Shown: positions 8,093 to 16,564 of the stretch, in pieces | Numbering within the stretch: position 1 is the stretch's first letter | Layout: each line of letters starts with the position of its first letter | Assembly (NCBI GenBank): GCA_019689675.1 | Contig: JADGGZ010000004.1 | Coordinates: forward strand, 1-49,666 | Origin: Rhodospirillales bacterium | GTDB lineage: Bacteria; Pseudomonadota; Alphaproteobacteria; ATCC43930; CGMCC-115725 | Direction: 5' to 3' | DNA length: 49,666 nucleotides | Notes under the pieces: model-generated | Database searches by the model: none | Told to the model about the DNA's origin: nothing | Seen by the model: the letters and a program-made list of their open reading frames with translations, nothing else | Program-made: the position numbers and the translations under genes

Positions 8093-9424
8093 ATGCGAAT
8101 TCTCATCATCTCGCACGGACATCCGGCCTTTTCGCTCGGCGGCGCCGAGATCGCCTCCCACAACCTGTTTCTCGGCCTCAACAAGCTGCCGGGCGTGGAA
8201 ACGTTCTACCTCGCCCGCGCCTCGCACCCGCTGCGCCGCCACCGCGGCACGCCGCTCATGAGCCTGCGGCAGGGGGAACGCGAGACTTTCCTGCACGCCG
8301 ACGATTACGACCACTACTTCATCTCGAACCGCGCCGTCGCCGATCTCTCCGGCGCGTTCCGCCAGTACCTGCTCTCGGTAAAGCCCGATATCGTCCACTT
8401 CCATCACGTGCTCGGGCTCGGCGTCGAAGCGCTGTTCGAGGTTCGCCGCACGCTGCCCGAGGCGCGGATCGTCATCACGTTCCACGAATATCTCTCGATC
8501 TGCCTCAATCACGGGCAGATGGTGAAGACGGCGCGCAACCAGCTCTGCTCGAGCGCGAGCCCGGCCGAGTGCAACGGCTGCTTCCCCGACCTGTCGCCGG
8601 CGCGGATCTTCCAGCGCGAGCTCTTCATCAAGAGCCATCTTCAGATCGCCGACGCCTTCGTCAGCCCGAGCCGCTTCCTAATCGATCGTTACGTCCGCTG
8701 GGGTCTGCCGGCGGACCGTTTTCATATGCTCGAGAACGGGATCGAGACCGCCCATGTGACGCCGCCGCGGGAGATTGCTGCCGGCACCCGGCGCGCGCGG
8801 TTCGGCTTCTTCGGCCAGATCACCCAGTTCAAGGGCGTCCACGTCCTTCTCGACGCGGTCGGCCGGGTTCCGCGCGAGCTCTGGGGCGAGGATGCGGCGC
8901 TCTGCATGTTCGGCGGCAACCTCGAGAACCAGCCCGAGGCGTTCCAGAAGAGCTTTTCCGTGCTCGTGGAGAAGGCAGGCCGTCGGGCGAAGTTCTACGG
9001 CAGCTATCGCAACGACGAGATGCCGCGGCTCATGCAGCAGGTCGACTGGGTCATCGTGCCGTCGATCTGGTGGGAGAACTCGCCGCTCGTCATCCAGGAG
9101 GCTTTCCTGCATGGCCGCCCGCTCATCGTCGCCGACATCGGCGGCATGGCGGAAAAGGTGACGCACGGCACGAACGGCCTCCATTTCCGCGTCGGCAGCG
9201 CAGAGGATCTCGCCGACCGGATCGCCGAAGCGCTGACGACCCCGGGCCTTTGGGAGCGCTTGCGCGAAGGCGCGCCGAAACCGATCTCGCACCAGGAAGC
9301 GGCCGAGCAGCATCTCGCGCTCTATCGCTCGCTCGGCAGCGAAGCGAGCGTCCTCGCCCGGCCCGAGCCCGCCGCCGCGAAGCCGGCGAAGCGGGCGCGG
9401 CGCCGTTCGCAAAGCGCAGCGTGA
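8093..9424 (+). CDS. Family 4 glycosyltransferase (second paralogue)
   Basis: A 443-residue GT-B enzyme, starting MRILIISHGHP with a glycine-rich SLGGAEIA loop. The C-terminal domain carries RFGFFGQITQFKG and PSIWWENSPLVIQEAF, then IGGMAEKV. It is collinear with the GT4 at 4509, including PDIVHFHH and the C-x14-C-x7-C-x2-C pattern, so the pair arose by duplication, probably together with the preceding GT2-type genes. The start at 8093 is the first Met at which homology begins; the open frame extends far upstream only as an alternative-frame artefact. The tail is rich in Ala, Pro and Arg. It probably adds another sugar of the same repeat unit. Confidence 0.85.
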   Translation: MRILIISHGHPAFSLGGAEIASHNLFLGLNKLPGVETFYLARASHPLRRHRGTPLMSLRQGERETFLHADDYDHYFISNRAVADLSGAFRQYLLSVKPDIVHFHHVLGLGVEALFEVRRTLPEARIVITFHEYLSICLNHGQMVKTARNQLCSSASPAECNGCFPDLSPARIFQRELFIKSHLQIADAFVSPSRFLIDRYVRWGLPADRFHMLENGIETAHVTPPREIAAGTRRARFGFFGQITQFKGVHVLLDAVGRVPRELWGEDAALCMFGGNLENQPEAFQKSFSVLVEKAGRRAKFYGSYRNDEMPRLMQQVDWVIVPSIWWENSPLVIQEAFLHGRPLIVADIGGMAEKVTHGTNGLHFRVGSAEDLADRIAEALTTPGLWERLREGAPKPISHQEAAEQHLALYRSLGSEASVLARPEPAAAKPAKRARRRSQSAA

Positions 9425-9438
9425 ACCAAGGAGAAACG

Positions 9439-10077
9439 ATGGCCGAGGCAGAAGTTCTCTCCCCGCTCACCGTCGCGGGCTACATCGACGCCGTCACCGG
9501 CAACCGGATCTTCGGATGGGCATGGGACCGCGAGCGGCCCGACGCGCGGATCGCAATCCGGCTCGAGCACAAGGGCGAGATCATCGCCACCGTGGCAGCC
9601 GACCGCCCCCGCGAGGATCTCGCCGCGAACGGCATCGGCGACGGCGCGCACGCCTTCGAGGTCGCCCTGCCCGAAGGCGTTCCGGCGAGCGAGGTACGCG
9701 TGGTCGCCGTCTGCCCTGCCTCGGGCCGGGTCCTTCCCCTCACCTCGAAGGATGCGCCGCGCCGAAGCGCGCCGGAGACCAAGCACATGCTGGAGGCGGT
9801 CGTGCGCAGCCAGCGCCAGCTGGCGCGTCAGGTCGCCGCGGTGGCCGACCGCCTCCCCGATGGGGATTCCGGCGGGATGCCGGCGGAAATCGCGGCGCGC
9901 CTCGCCGAACTCGAGGTGGCGGTGACGCGCATCGACGCCTCGCTCGCCGCCCTCGCCGCCGGCCAGAAGGCGAGCGCGCCCATCGTCCGCGCCAGCACCG
10001 ACCGCGCCCTTCTTCTGACCGCGGTCGGCCTCAGCCTCATGTCGCTGCTCGTCGGCGCCGCCAAGCTCGTGATCTGA
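9439..10077 (+). CDS. Small GW-module protein with C-terminal membrane anchor
   Basis: A 212-residue protein started at ATG 9439 by a good AAGGAG site; a GTG at 9421 is less likely. Residues 12-95 are a GW module: GYIDAVTG, then FGWAWDRERPD with W27, ATVAADRPREDL and HAFEV. Residues 110-180 are helical and Ala/Arg/Glu-rich. The last 22 or so residues (about 190-211) form one hydrophobic helix that would leave the module in the cytoplasm as a tail-anchored protein. It is the last gene of the glycan operon, 14 bp after GT4. I recognise no enzyme. The same module is fused to a pyruvyl transferase (16565) and an acyltransferase (19148), so a recruiting or glycan-binding role is plausible. Confidence 0.7.
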   Translation: MAEAEVLSPLTVAGYIDAVTGNRIFGWAWDRERPDARIAIRLEHKGEIIATVAADRPREDLAANGIGDGAHAFEVALPEGVPASEVRVVAVCPASGRVLPLTSKDAPRRSAPETKHMLEAVVRSQRQLARQVAAVADRLPDGDSGGMPAEIAARLAELEVAVTRIDASLAALAAGQKASAPIVRASTDRALLLTAVGLSLMSLLVGAAKLVI

Positions 10078-10090
10078 GACGCTCGGCCGG

Positions 10091-11440
10091 TCACTCCTCG
10101 CGCAGCGCGCGGCGGAGGCCGTTCTCGAGAGGCGTCAGGAAATAGTCGATCGCGAGCCGTTCGCCGCCGATGATCAACACCTCGGCGGGCATCCCCGGAT
10201 AGAGCTCGATGGAGCCGAGCCCGGCAAGCGCCTCCTTGTCGAGCTCGGCGCGGGCGACGAAGAAGGATTCTCCCTTGGCGTCCGTCTGCCGGTCGGCCGA
10301 GACGTAGACGAGCTTGCCGGTCAGGACCGGGACCTTGCTCGCCTTGAAGGCGACGAGCCGGACATTGACCTTCTGCCCGAGATGGACGTTCTCGATGTCG
10401 ACCGGGTTGACGCGCGCCTCCACGAGCATGCGGTCGCCAGCGGGAACGATGTCCATGATCGGCTGCCCGGCGATGATGCTGCTCCCCGGGGTGAAGTACT
10501 TGATGTCGGTGACGACTCCTGAATCCGGCGCCACCACCTCCTTGCGCTCGACGAGATCGGCAGCGGCGCGGATTCGCTGAGCGAGATCGTTGAGCAGCGC
10601 CTGCGCTTCCTGCAGCTCCTTCATGGCGTCGGAGCGGCGCGTATTTTCGGTCGAAATCTTCTCGGCCGTGATCGTGACGATCTGCTGTCGCGCCTCGGCC
10701 TCCTTCGCGACCAGCTCGCCGATGTCGCCCGAGAGCTCCGCCTTCTGGCGTTGCAGCTCGAGGACGCGCGGCTTGCGCTCGTACCCTTTCGCGTAGAGCG
10801 CAGAGGCGGCGCGCAGCTCCTCCTCGATGTAGCGCAGCCGGTCCTCGCTCGCCTTCGCCTGAGCCTGGAACGCGGCGATCTGCTCCTGCAGCTGGGCGAT
10901 CTTCGCCTCCTGGATCGCGAGCTGCCCCTGGTAGGTCTGCCAGCGCGTCTGGAAGACGCGGCGCTCCGTGTCGGCGATGAGCGCAACGGAGCTGTCCTCT
11001 TGGGCCGCCTTCAGCAGCTCGGGCGGCAGCTCGATCTCGCGTGCTTCGGTGCCTTCGGCACGCAGCCGCGCCGCCTTCGCCATCGTCGCCCAGTATTGCG
11101 CGCGCAGCTGGTCGAGCTGCGCCTTCGCCTGCGTCACGTCGAGCCTCAGCAGAGGCTGGCCGCGGACGACCTGGTCGCCTTCGTTGACCAGCAGCTTCTC
11201 GAGGATCCCGCTCTCGAGGATCGTGACGGTCTTGCGCTTGCTCTCGACCACGACCGCACCGGGCGCGGGCACGGCGCTGTCCAGGGAAGCGGTCACCGCC
11301 CAGACGCCGAAGCCGCCGAAGCCGATCCCGACGACGATGGCCGCAGCAAGCGCCAGCCGGCGCAGCGAGGGCACATCGCTCTCGGTCTCGATCTCCTTCT
11401 GCCAGACGGGGATCGCTCGCTCGATTGCGTTCATCGGCAT
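10091..11440 (-). CDS. HlyD-family type I secretion membrane fusion protein
   Basis: A 449-residue periplasmic adaptor of the PrtE/HlyD type. One membrane helix spans about residues 27-50, followed by the lipoyl-like half VVVESKRKTVTILESG. A long coiled coil rich in Gln, Glu and Ala runs from about 110 to 300. The second lipoyl/beta-barrel part contains VVAPDSGVVTDIKYFTPG. It bridges the inner-membrane ABC exporter and an outer-membrane TolC channel, which is not in the window. It is the third gene of the exporter operon, 25 bp after the second ABC gene. It ends 13 bp from the convergent GW-module gene. Confidence 0.92.
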   Translation of the reverse strand: MPMNAIERAIPVWQKEIETESDVPSLRRLALAAAIVVGIGFGGFGVWAVTASLDSAVPAPGAVVVESKRKTVTILESGILEKLLVNEGDQVVRGQPLLRLDVTQAKAQLDQLRAQYWATMAKAARLRAEGTEAREIELPPELLKAAQEDSSVALIADTERRVFQTRWQTYQGQLAIQEAKIAQLQEQIAAFQAQAKASEDRLRYIEEELRAASALYAKGYERKPRVLELQRQKAELSGDIGELVAKEAEARQQIVTITAEKISTENTRRSDAMKELQEAQALLNDLAQRIRAAADLVERKEVVAPDSGVVTDIKYFTPGSSIIAGQPIMDIVPAGDRMLVEARVNPVDIENVHLGQKVNVRLVAFKASKVPVLTGKLVYVSADRQTDAKGESFFVARAELDKEALAGLGSIELYPGMPAEVLIIGGERLAIDYFLTPLENGLRRALREE

Positions 11441-11465
11441 CCCTTCCCTTGCGGGCCCTTGCTCC

Positions 11466-13229
11466 TCAAGTCTTCACGAGCCGCGGCACCGGGCCGCCAA
11501 CCGCGGCCGCCGCCGGCCGGGCCATGAGGCTCATCACTTCGCTGCGCGTGCCGTAGTGCTCGACCCGGCCGTCGCGCAGCGCGAGAATCTTGTCGGCGAC
11601 GCGCAGCACCGCGGGCCGGTGCGCGACGACGACGACCATGGCGCCATCGGCCTTCGCGTTCGTGATCGCGCGGACGAGCGACTGCTCGCCGACGTGATCG
11701 AGGCTCGAATTCGCCTCGTCCAGAACGAGAAGCCGGGGCTTTCCGAAGAGGGCCCGCGCGAGCGCGACGCGCTGCTTCTGCCCGCCGGAGAGCGCATAAC
11801 CCGCGCCGTCGAGACGCGTGTTGTAGCCGTGCGGCAGGCGCCCGATCATCTCGTGCACATCGGCCTTCTTCGCCGCGGTGATCACCGCATCGGCGGGCGC
11901 GTCCTGCATCCGGCCGATGTTGTCGGCGAGCGTGCCGTCGAGAAGCTGCACATCCTGCGGCACATAGCCGATGAGACGCCCGAGCTCCTCGGGATCCCAT
12001 GCCGTGAGAGGCACGCCGTCGAGAAGGATCGTCCCGGAGTGCGGCGTCGCGAGGCCGACGAGGAGGCGGGCCAGCGTCGACTTCCCGGCCGCGGACGGCC
12101 CGATCACGCCGAGCACCTCGCCCGGCGCGAGCTCGAACGAGACGTCGGCGAGCGGCGGCCGCTCCCGCCCCGGCACCTCGAAATGAAGCCGCTCGACGAC
12201 AAGGCCGGGGGCGCCCCGCGCCGCCTCCGCCGCGCGCGGCGCCGCGTCGTGATGGCGCTCGAGAAGCGTGCGGAGCCGACGCCACGCGGCGAGCGCGAAG
12301 GCCCATTGCCGCCAGCCCGAAACGGCCCGATCGAACGGGTGAAGAACCTGGCCGAGGACGAGGTTCGCGGCCATCATGCTGCCGGGCGTCGCCTCGTGGC
12401 GGAGCACGAGAAGCGCGCCGATCGCCATCAGCCCGCCCTGCATGCCGATGCGGCCGACCTGCCCTGCCGCCGCGAAAGCGCGGACGCGCCGCGTGGCCGC
12501 GCCGAGGACGTCGAGCGCGGCCGAATGCTGCCTTTGCCAGCGTCGTGCCAGGGCCGGAAGCATGCCGAGCCCTTCGATCGCCTCGTGGTGGCGGAAGGCC
12601 GCGCTCACCTCGTTGCTCGCGAAGGCGGCGACGTCGTTGGCATGCATCAGCGGGGCGCGGGTGGCGGCGTCGTTGGCGATGCCGAGAACCAAGAGCGCCA
12701 CCGCGCAGAGCATCGCGTAGACGCCGTAGAGCGGGTGCATCGCGAAGAGAAGCGCGATTAGGAGCGGGGTCCAGAGGAGATCGAGCGGGACCGAAGGTGC
12801 GTTGCCAATCGCGAAGCTCCTGAGCTCCCCGAGGTCCCGCATCGCCTGGGCAGCGCTCGAGGACTCGCCGGCAAGGCTCGCCTTCAGCGCGGCGGCGAGC
12901 GCGGGAACCGACAGCCGGCGCGCGAAGCGCTCGCCCATCACGAGAAACGCGCTCGCCCGGACCCAGTCGACGAACGCCCCGATCGCGACGCCGATGACGC
13001 ACACGATGCTGAGGACGACGAGCGTTTCCATCCCGCCCGTCGTCATCACCCGGTCGAAAAGGATCATGTCGTAGATCGGCACGAAGATCGTGCTGAGGCT
13101 GACGATTCCGGTGAGCGCGACCGAGAGGAGGAAGACGCCCGCGAGATCGCGCCCGAGCGTGGCAAAGAGCCGGGGCGGCGCCTTACGTGCGCGCCAGCCG
13201 AGGGCGCGGCGAAGCGTGCCGGCCCGCAT
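11466..13229 (-). CDS. Type I secretion ABC exporter (second of tandem pair)
   Basis: A 587-residue fused membrane/ATPase exporter of the PrtD type. Membrane helices fill about residues 25-290. The nucleotide-binding domain has Walker A GPSAAGKST (K383), signature LSGGQKQRVALARAL and Walker B LLVLDEANSSLD. No C39 peptidase domain precedes the helices, as expected for exporters of RTX proteins with uncleaved C-terminal signals. The start at 13229 is chosen because its ATG overlaps the upstream stop (TGATG), giving translational coupling. The open frame continues upstream only in the shadow of the neighbouring ABC gene. Confidence 0.9.
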   Translation of the reverse strand: MRAGTLRRALGWRARKAPPRLFATLGRDLAGVFLLSVALTGIVSLSTIFVPIYDMILFDRVMTTGGMETLVVLSIVCVIGVAIGAFVDWVRASAFLVMGERFARRLSVPALAAALKASLAGESSSAAQAMRDLGELRSFAIGNAPSVPLDLLWTPLLIALLFAMHPLYGVYAMLCAVALLVLGIANDAATRAPLMHANDVAAFASNEVSAAFRHHEAIEGLGMLPALARRWQRQHSAALDVLGAATRRVRAFAAAGQVGRIGMQGGLMAIGALLVLRHEATPGSMMAANLVLGQVLHPFDRAVSGWRQWAFALAAWRRLRTLLERHHDAAPRAAEAARGAPGLVVERLHFEVPGRERPPLADVSFELAPGEVLGVIGPSAAGKSTLARLLVGLATPHSGTILLDGVPLTAWDPEELGRLIGYVPQDVQLLDGTLADNIGRMQDAPADAVITAAKKADVHEMIGRLPHGYNTRLDGAGYALSGGQKQRVALARALFGKPRLLVLDEANSSLDHVGEQSLVRAITNAKADGAMVVVVAHRPAVLRVADKILALRDGRVEHYGTRSEVMSLMARPAAAAVGGPVPRLVKT

Positions 13230-14947
13230 CACGATACCGCCACCAGCCGCGGCCCGCCTTCCTGCGCGCGCGCGGGCGCCGAGCCGAGCTTGCCGATGAC
13301 CTCCTCGCGCTCGCCGATGCGGTCGACGATGCCGTCCTTGAGGACGATGAGCTTGTCGGCAGTGGCGATGATCGAGGGCCGGTGCGCGATCAGCACGACG
13401 GCGATTCCTTCTGCGCGGGCCGATCCTATCGCCTCGATCAGGGCCGCCTCCCCCGGCTCGTCGAGATTGGCGTTGGGCTCGTCGAGAACGAGAAGGCGCG
13501 GCCTTCCGAAAAGCGCCCGCGCGAGGGCGACCCGCTGCCGCTGGCCGCCCGAGAGAGTACGAGCCGCCTCGTTCGCAGGCGTCGAATACCCGAACGGCAG
13601 GGCGAGAATCGTCTTGTGAATTCCGGCGCGGCGTGCGGCGGCGACGACGTCCGCGGGGTCGGCGTTCTGCATGCGCGCGATGTTGTCGGCGATCGTGCCG
13701 TCGAGCAGCGAGATGCCTTGCGGCAGATACCCGACGTGCCGGCCGAAATCCTCGCGCTCCCACCGCCACGTGCTGTGGCCGTCGAGATAAACGCCTCCGG
13801 AGGACGGCTCGGCCGCTCCGACCAGAATGCGTGCGAGGGTCGATTTTCCGGCGCCGGACGGGCCGATGATGCCGACCACCTCGCCGGGCTCGACGGTAAA
13901 CGAGACCCCGCGCAAGACCGGGCGCTCGACGCCCGGCGGGATGTAGGTGACGCGGTCGACGACGAGGCGTCCGTCCGGGGCGGGGAGCGCGCTCGTGTCG
14001 CGCCGTCCGGCGGGCGCGTCGAGCAGCGCGAGGAGGCGCCCGTAGGCCGCGCGCGCGAATGCCCAGCGCCGCCAAGCTTGCGCGAGTCCCATGAACGGGA
14101 GGAGGGTGCGCGCGGCGATGAGGTTCGCCGCCACCAGCGTACCCACCGTCGCGGCGCGGTCGAGGACGAGAAGCACGCCGACGGCGACGACGGCGCCGGT
14201 CATCAGAATTCGGATGTTCCTCGCGACGATCGCGACCGCCCTCGCCCGGCGGGTGCCGCGATGGAGCGCGCGCAGCATCGGCGCCTGGGTTCGCGCCCAG
14301 CGCCGCGCGAGCGCCGGCAGCATGCCCATCGCCGTCACCGCCTCGGCGGCGCGCAGCGCCGAGGCGAGATCGCCGTAGAGGATAGCCGACTGATTGCTGG
14401 CCTCGACGAGGGACCGCCTCGAGACGATCTCGCCGAGCACGTTGAGCGCGAGCAGAACGATGCCTCCGCCGAGCACCAGGGCGCCGTACGCGGGATGGAG
14501 AACGAACAGCGTCAGGACGAGGAACGGCGTCAGGAGAAGGTCGAAGCCGGTCGACGCCGCCGTGCCGGAGACGAAGAGCCGAAGCTCCTGGAGGTCGCGC
14601 ATCGCCTGGCCCGCGGCGCCGCGCGCTTCCCGCGCCGCGGCGGCCTGCAGAACCGGGATGTTGAGCCGCCGCGCGACCCGGTCGGCCATCGCCACCTGGA
14701 CGACGCCGCGCAGATACTCGAGCCCGCCGTAGACGGCGAGCCCGATCAGCGTCGCAAGGACGAGCGCCACCAGCGTCGGCACGCTGCGGGTGCCGAGAAC
14801 GCGGTCGTAGATCTCCATGTTCTGGAGCGGCACGATGAGCGCGCAGAGCGTGAGCCCGGCGCTCAGCACCGAGGCAAGGCCGAAGGCGGCGATCAGCTCG
14901 CGCGCCGTTCGGCGAAGCAGCTCACTTCCGGCAGTTCCAGGCTTCAT
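13229..14947 (-). CDS. Type I secretion ABC exporter (first of tandem pair)
   Basis: A 572-residue PrtD-type permease/ATPase. N-terminal membrane helices (about 20-290) include LSAGLTLCALIVPLQNMEIYDRVL, a hallmark of RTX-protein exporters. The ATPase has Walker A GPSGAGKST (K368), signature LSGGQRQRVALARAL and Walker B LLVLDEPNANLD. It is clearly paralogous to the next gene and coupled to it by a TGATG overlap. Both ATP sites look intact. The pair could form a heterodimer or two homodimers for the two RTX proteins in this locus. It is the first gene of its operon; the promoter should lie in 14948-15267. Confidence 0.9.
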   Translation of the reverse strand: MKPGTAGSELLRRTARELIAAFGLASVLSAGLTLCALIVPLQNMEIYDRVLGTRSVPTLVALVLATLIGLAVYGGLEYLRGVVQVAMADRVARRLNIPVLQAAAAREARGAAGQAMRDLQELRLFVSGTAASTGFDLLLTPFLVLTLFVLHPAYGALVLGGGIVLLALNVLGEIVSRRSLVEASNQSAILYGDLASALRAAEAVTAMGMLPALARRWARTQAPMLRALHRGTRRARAVAIVARNIRILMTGAVVAVGVLLVLDRAATVGTLVAANLIAARTLLPFMGLAQAWRRWAFARAAYGRLLALLDAPAGRRDTSALPAPDGRLVVDRVTYIPPGVERPVLRGVSFTVEPGEVVGIIGPSGAGKSTLARILVGAAEPSSGGVYLDGHSTWRWEREDFGRHVGYLPQGISLLDGTIADNIARMQNADPADVVAAARRAGIHKTILALPFGYSTPANEAARTLSGGQRQRVALARALFGRPRLLVLDEPNANLDEPGEAALIEAIGSARAEGIAVVLIAHRPSIIATADKLIVLKDGIVDRIGEREEVIGKLGSAPARAQEGGPRLVAVS

Positions 14948-15045
14948 GCGAGGCCGTGTCAGCCTTTTGCAGCGATTTCGGCGCCGTCGAGGCGCACGCG
15001 CGGGATCGCCCGCGCCGCGACGGGATGACCCTGGTCCGGAAAATC

Positions 15046-15060
15046 TTAACGAGGGGTGAA
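15046..15060 (+). promoter_or_regulatory. Weak CtrA-like site in divergent region
   Basis: TTAA, seven bases, TGAA: one mismatch from TTAA-N7-TTAA. It lies about 100 bp upstream of the exporter operon start (14947). On its own this is weak evidence; it gains some weight from the other sites in the locus. Confidence 0.25.
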
Positions 15061-15166
15061 TCCCGAAGATTTCACAGCAAACGAAATTGCCGAACTCTTC
15101 GCGCGGAGATCGAACAATTCGATGAAATCTCTACAGCTTCACAAATGCACTTGTCCTCGTCGTGCG

Positions 15167-15181
15167 TTAACCGATCATTAT
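15167..15181 (+). promoter_or_regulatory. Candidate CtrA-type site upstream of pyruvyl transferase
   Basis: TTAA, seven bases, TTAT, preceded by GCG so that the word GCGTTAACC is repeated exactly as at 356-364. It lies 86 bp before the TTG start at 15268, a distance compatible with promoter control. Confidence 0.4.
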
Positions 15182-15267
15182 CCATATTTCTCGAACAGTC
15201 TTCATATGCGCCGGGCGCGGCGGGACAAGGATCGGGCTCGCGCCGGAGATACCAGGAGAAGTCTTCG

Positions 15268-16440
15268 TTGGCCAATGTTCTAGTGATCAGCCCGTCCGGC
15301 GAGGTCTACGACCACGACTGCGTGCGCTGGTATCAGCACTCGGACGTGCAGCGCTCGATCCGGCACTATCACAACAGCGGCGACATGTTCGTGTTCGACT
15401 CGTCGCTGAAGCTGCTGGATTTCGATCGCCTCGACGTGCTCGACATCCGCACCGTCGACGCTGCAGCGATCGACCGCGCGAACCGCGAGTACGACTACGT
15501 TTTCCTGCGCGGCTCGAATTACATCCATCAAGAGATGGACTGGGAGAACGCCGCTTCGGTGCTGTCGCGGCTGAAGATCCCGGTCCTCGCCTTCGGCGTC
15601 GGCGCGCAGGCACCTGCCAAGGGCAAGCTCGAGCTCCCCGAGTCCGGGCGCCGGATCTGGCAGCTGATCAGCGAGCGGTCGACGACGCTCGGCGTGCGCG
15701 GCGCCTACACCGCCGAGGTCCTCTGGAGCATGGGGATCAAGAACACGCGCATCGTCGGCTGCCCCACCGCGTTCCGGAACAACGACCCCGAGCTTCGCAT
15801 CGACCTGCCGGCGCTCGAGAAAGTACGCCGGGTCGGCTTCACCGTACGCCGCGAGGTCTCCAAGGCGTACTCCCCGGACGTGAGGCTCTACCTCACCCGG
15901 CATCGCGACATCATCAAGCAGATGGCATCCCGCTTCGACATCGCGCTGATGATGCAGGGCGAGGTCGAGGAGAAGATGATTCTCTGGGGCACCGAGGAGC
16001 AGAAGGAAGAGGCCTGGCGCGTGCTGACTGGCGAAGCATGGTGGCGCGACTGGTTCTTCGACGCGGAGATCGAAGCGCTCTGGCGGACGCGGCTCTTCTA
16101 CTCGGACGTCGTCGCCGACTACGAGAATCTCGTGCGCGAGAAGGATCTCGTGCTCGGCTACCGCCTCCACGGCAACCTGATGGCGCTCGCGAACGGGGTC
16201 CCGTCGATCTACTTCACGTACGACAGCAGGACCGTCGAGTTCGCCGAGACGTTCGGAATCCCCTGCTACGACGTCTACTCCGAGAAGGAATTCCGCCTCG
16301 AGGACTACTGGCAGCAGGAGCTCTTCGAGAAGTTCAACCGCTGCTACTACCAGCGCTACCAGGACATGCGCGACCTCCTCGACGAAAACGGCGTGCCCCA
16401 CAAGATGAAGCCGCGCGCGAAATTCCGGAAGGCGGCCTGA
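15268..16440 (+). CDS. Polysaccharide pyruvyl transferase family protein (stand-alone)
   Basis: A 390-residue protein of the CsaB/WcaK pyruvyl transferase superfamily, which transfers pyruvate from PEP to sugars as ketals and so adds negative charge to surface glycans. Landmarks are FLRGSNYIHQEMDW, PVLAFGVGAQAP, TTLGVRGAYTAEVL, IVGCPTAF and LVLGYRLHGNLMALANGVPS; the last is the conserved RxHG region. The start is taken as TTG at 15268: AGGAG lies nine bases upstream at 15254-15258 and homology with the next gene begins there (ANVLVISPSGEV). It is closely paralogous to residues 100-478 of the following protein. Confidence 0.8.
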   Translation: MANVLVISPSGEVYDHDCVRWYQHSDVQRSIRHYHNSGDMFVFDSSLKLLDFDRLDVLDIRTVDAAAIDRANREYDYVFLRGSNYIHQEMDWENAASVLSRLKIPVLAFGVGAQAPAKGKLELPESGRRIWQLISERSTTLGVRGAYTAEVLWSMGIKNTRIVGCPTAFRNNDPELRIDLPALEKVRRVGFTVRREVSKAYSPDVRLYLTRHRDIIKQMASRFDIALMMQGEVEEKMILWGTEEQKEEAWRVLTGEAWWRDWFFDAEIEALWRTRLFYSDVVADYENLVREKDLVLGYRLHGNLMALANGVPSIYFTYDSRTVEFAETFGIPCYDVYSEKEFRLEDYWQQELFEKFNRCYYQRYQDMRDLLDENGVPHKMKPRAKFRKAA

Positions 16441-16453
16441 GGCCCGAGGGGCC
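16441..16453 (+). terminator. Short hairpin after first pyruvyl transferase
   Basis: A 5-bp stem GGCCC/GGGCC with a GAG loop directly after the stop codon. No T-run follows. It is a weak terminator at best, or an internal operon processing site; the next gene may have its own promoter (see 16510). Confidence 0.25.
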
Positions 16454-16509
16454 GCACACAAACAGGTCACAGCCTGCCGTCCTCCCCGGCCGGGGCGGGT
16501 AACTTAGCG

Positions 16510-16523
16510 TTAACCACGCTTAC
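16510..16523 (+). promoter_or_regulatory. Imperfect CtrA-like site upstream of GW-pyruvyl transferase
   Basis: GCGTTAACC (16507-16515) appears for the third time here, 50 bp before the ATG at 16565. The second half, TTAC, follows after six bases rather than seven, so only the first half-site fits the known CtrA consensus well. Confidence 0.3.
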
Positions 16524-16564
16524 CCAGCCTCGCTGAACCCTTTCCGGCTCACGGAAGATTTCGG

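Larger units (their letters stand above)
14948..15267. other. Divergent promoter region between exporter and pyruvyl transferase operons
   Basis: A 320-bp AT-richer region with no gene I can support. It must drive the exporter operon leftward and the pyruvyl transferase operon rightward. It contains two TTAA-based motifs, at 15046-15060 and 15167-15181. Confidence 0.5.

Noticed and set aside
588-10077. Reading the locus as a toxin (RTX haemolysin) operon
   Set aside because: The RTX protein has no hydrophobic pore domain or acylation sites and no hlyC-type acyltransferase is present. The glycan genes argue for a structural surface role.
13187-15028. Long plus-strand frame (613 codons) opposite the ABC exporters
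   Set aside because: The minus-strand genes have full Walker and signature motifs; the plus-strand translation is low-complexity Arg/Ala/Glu, typical of GC-rich shadows.
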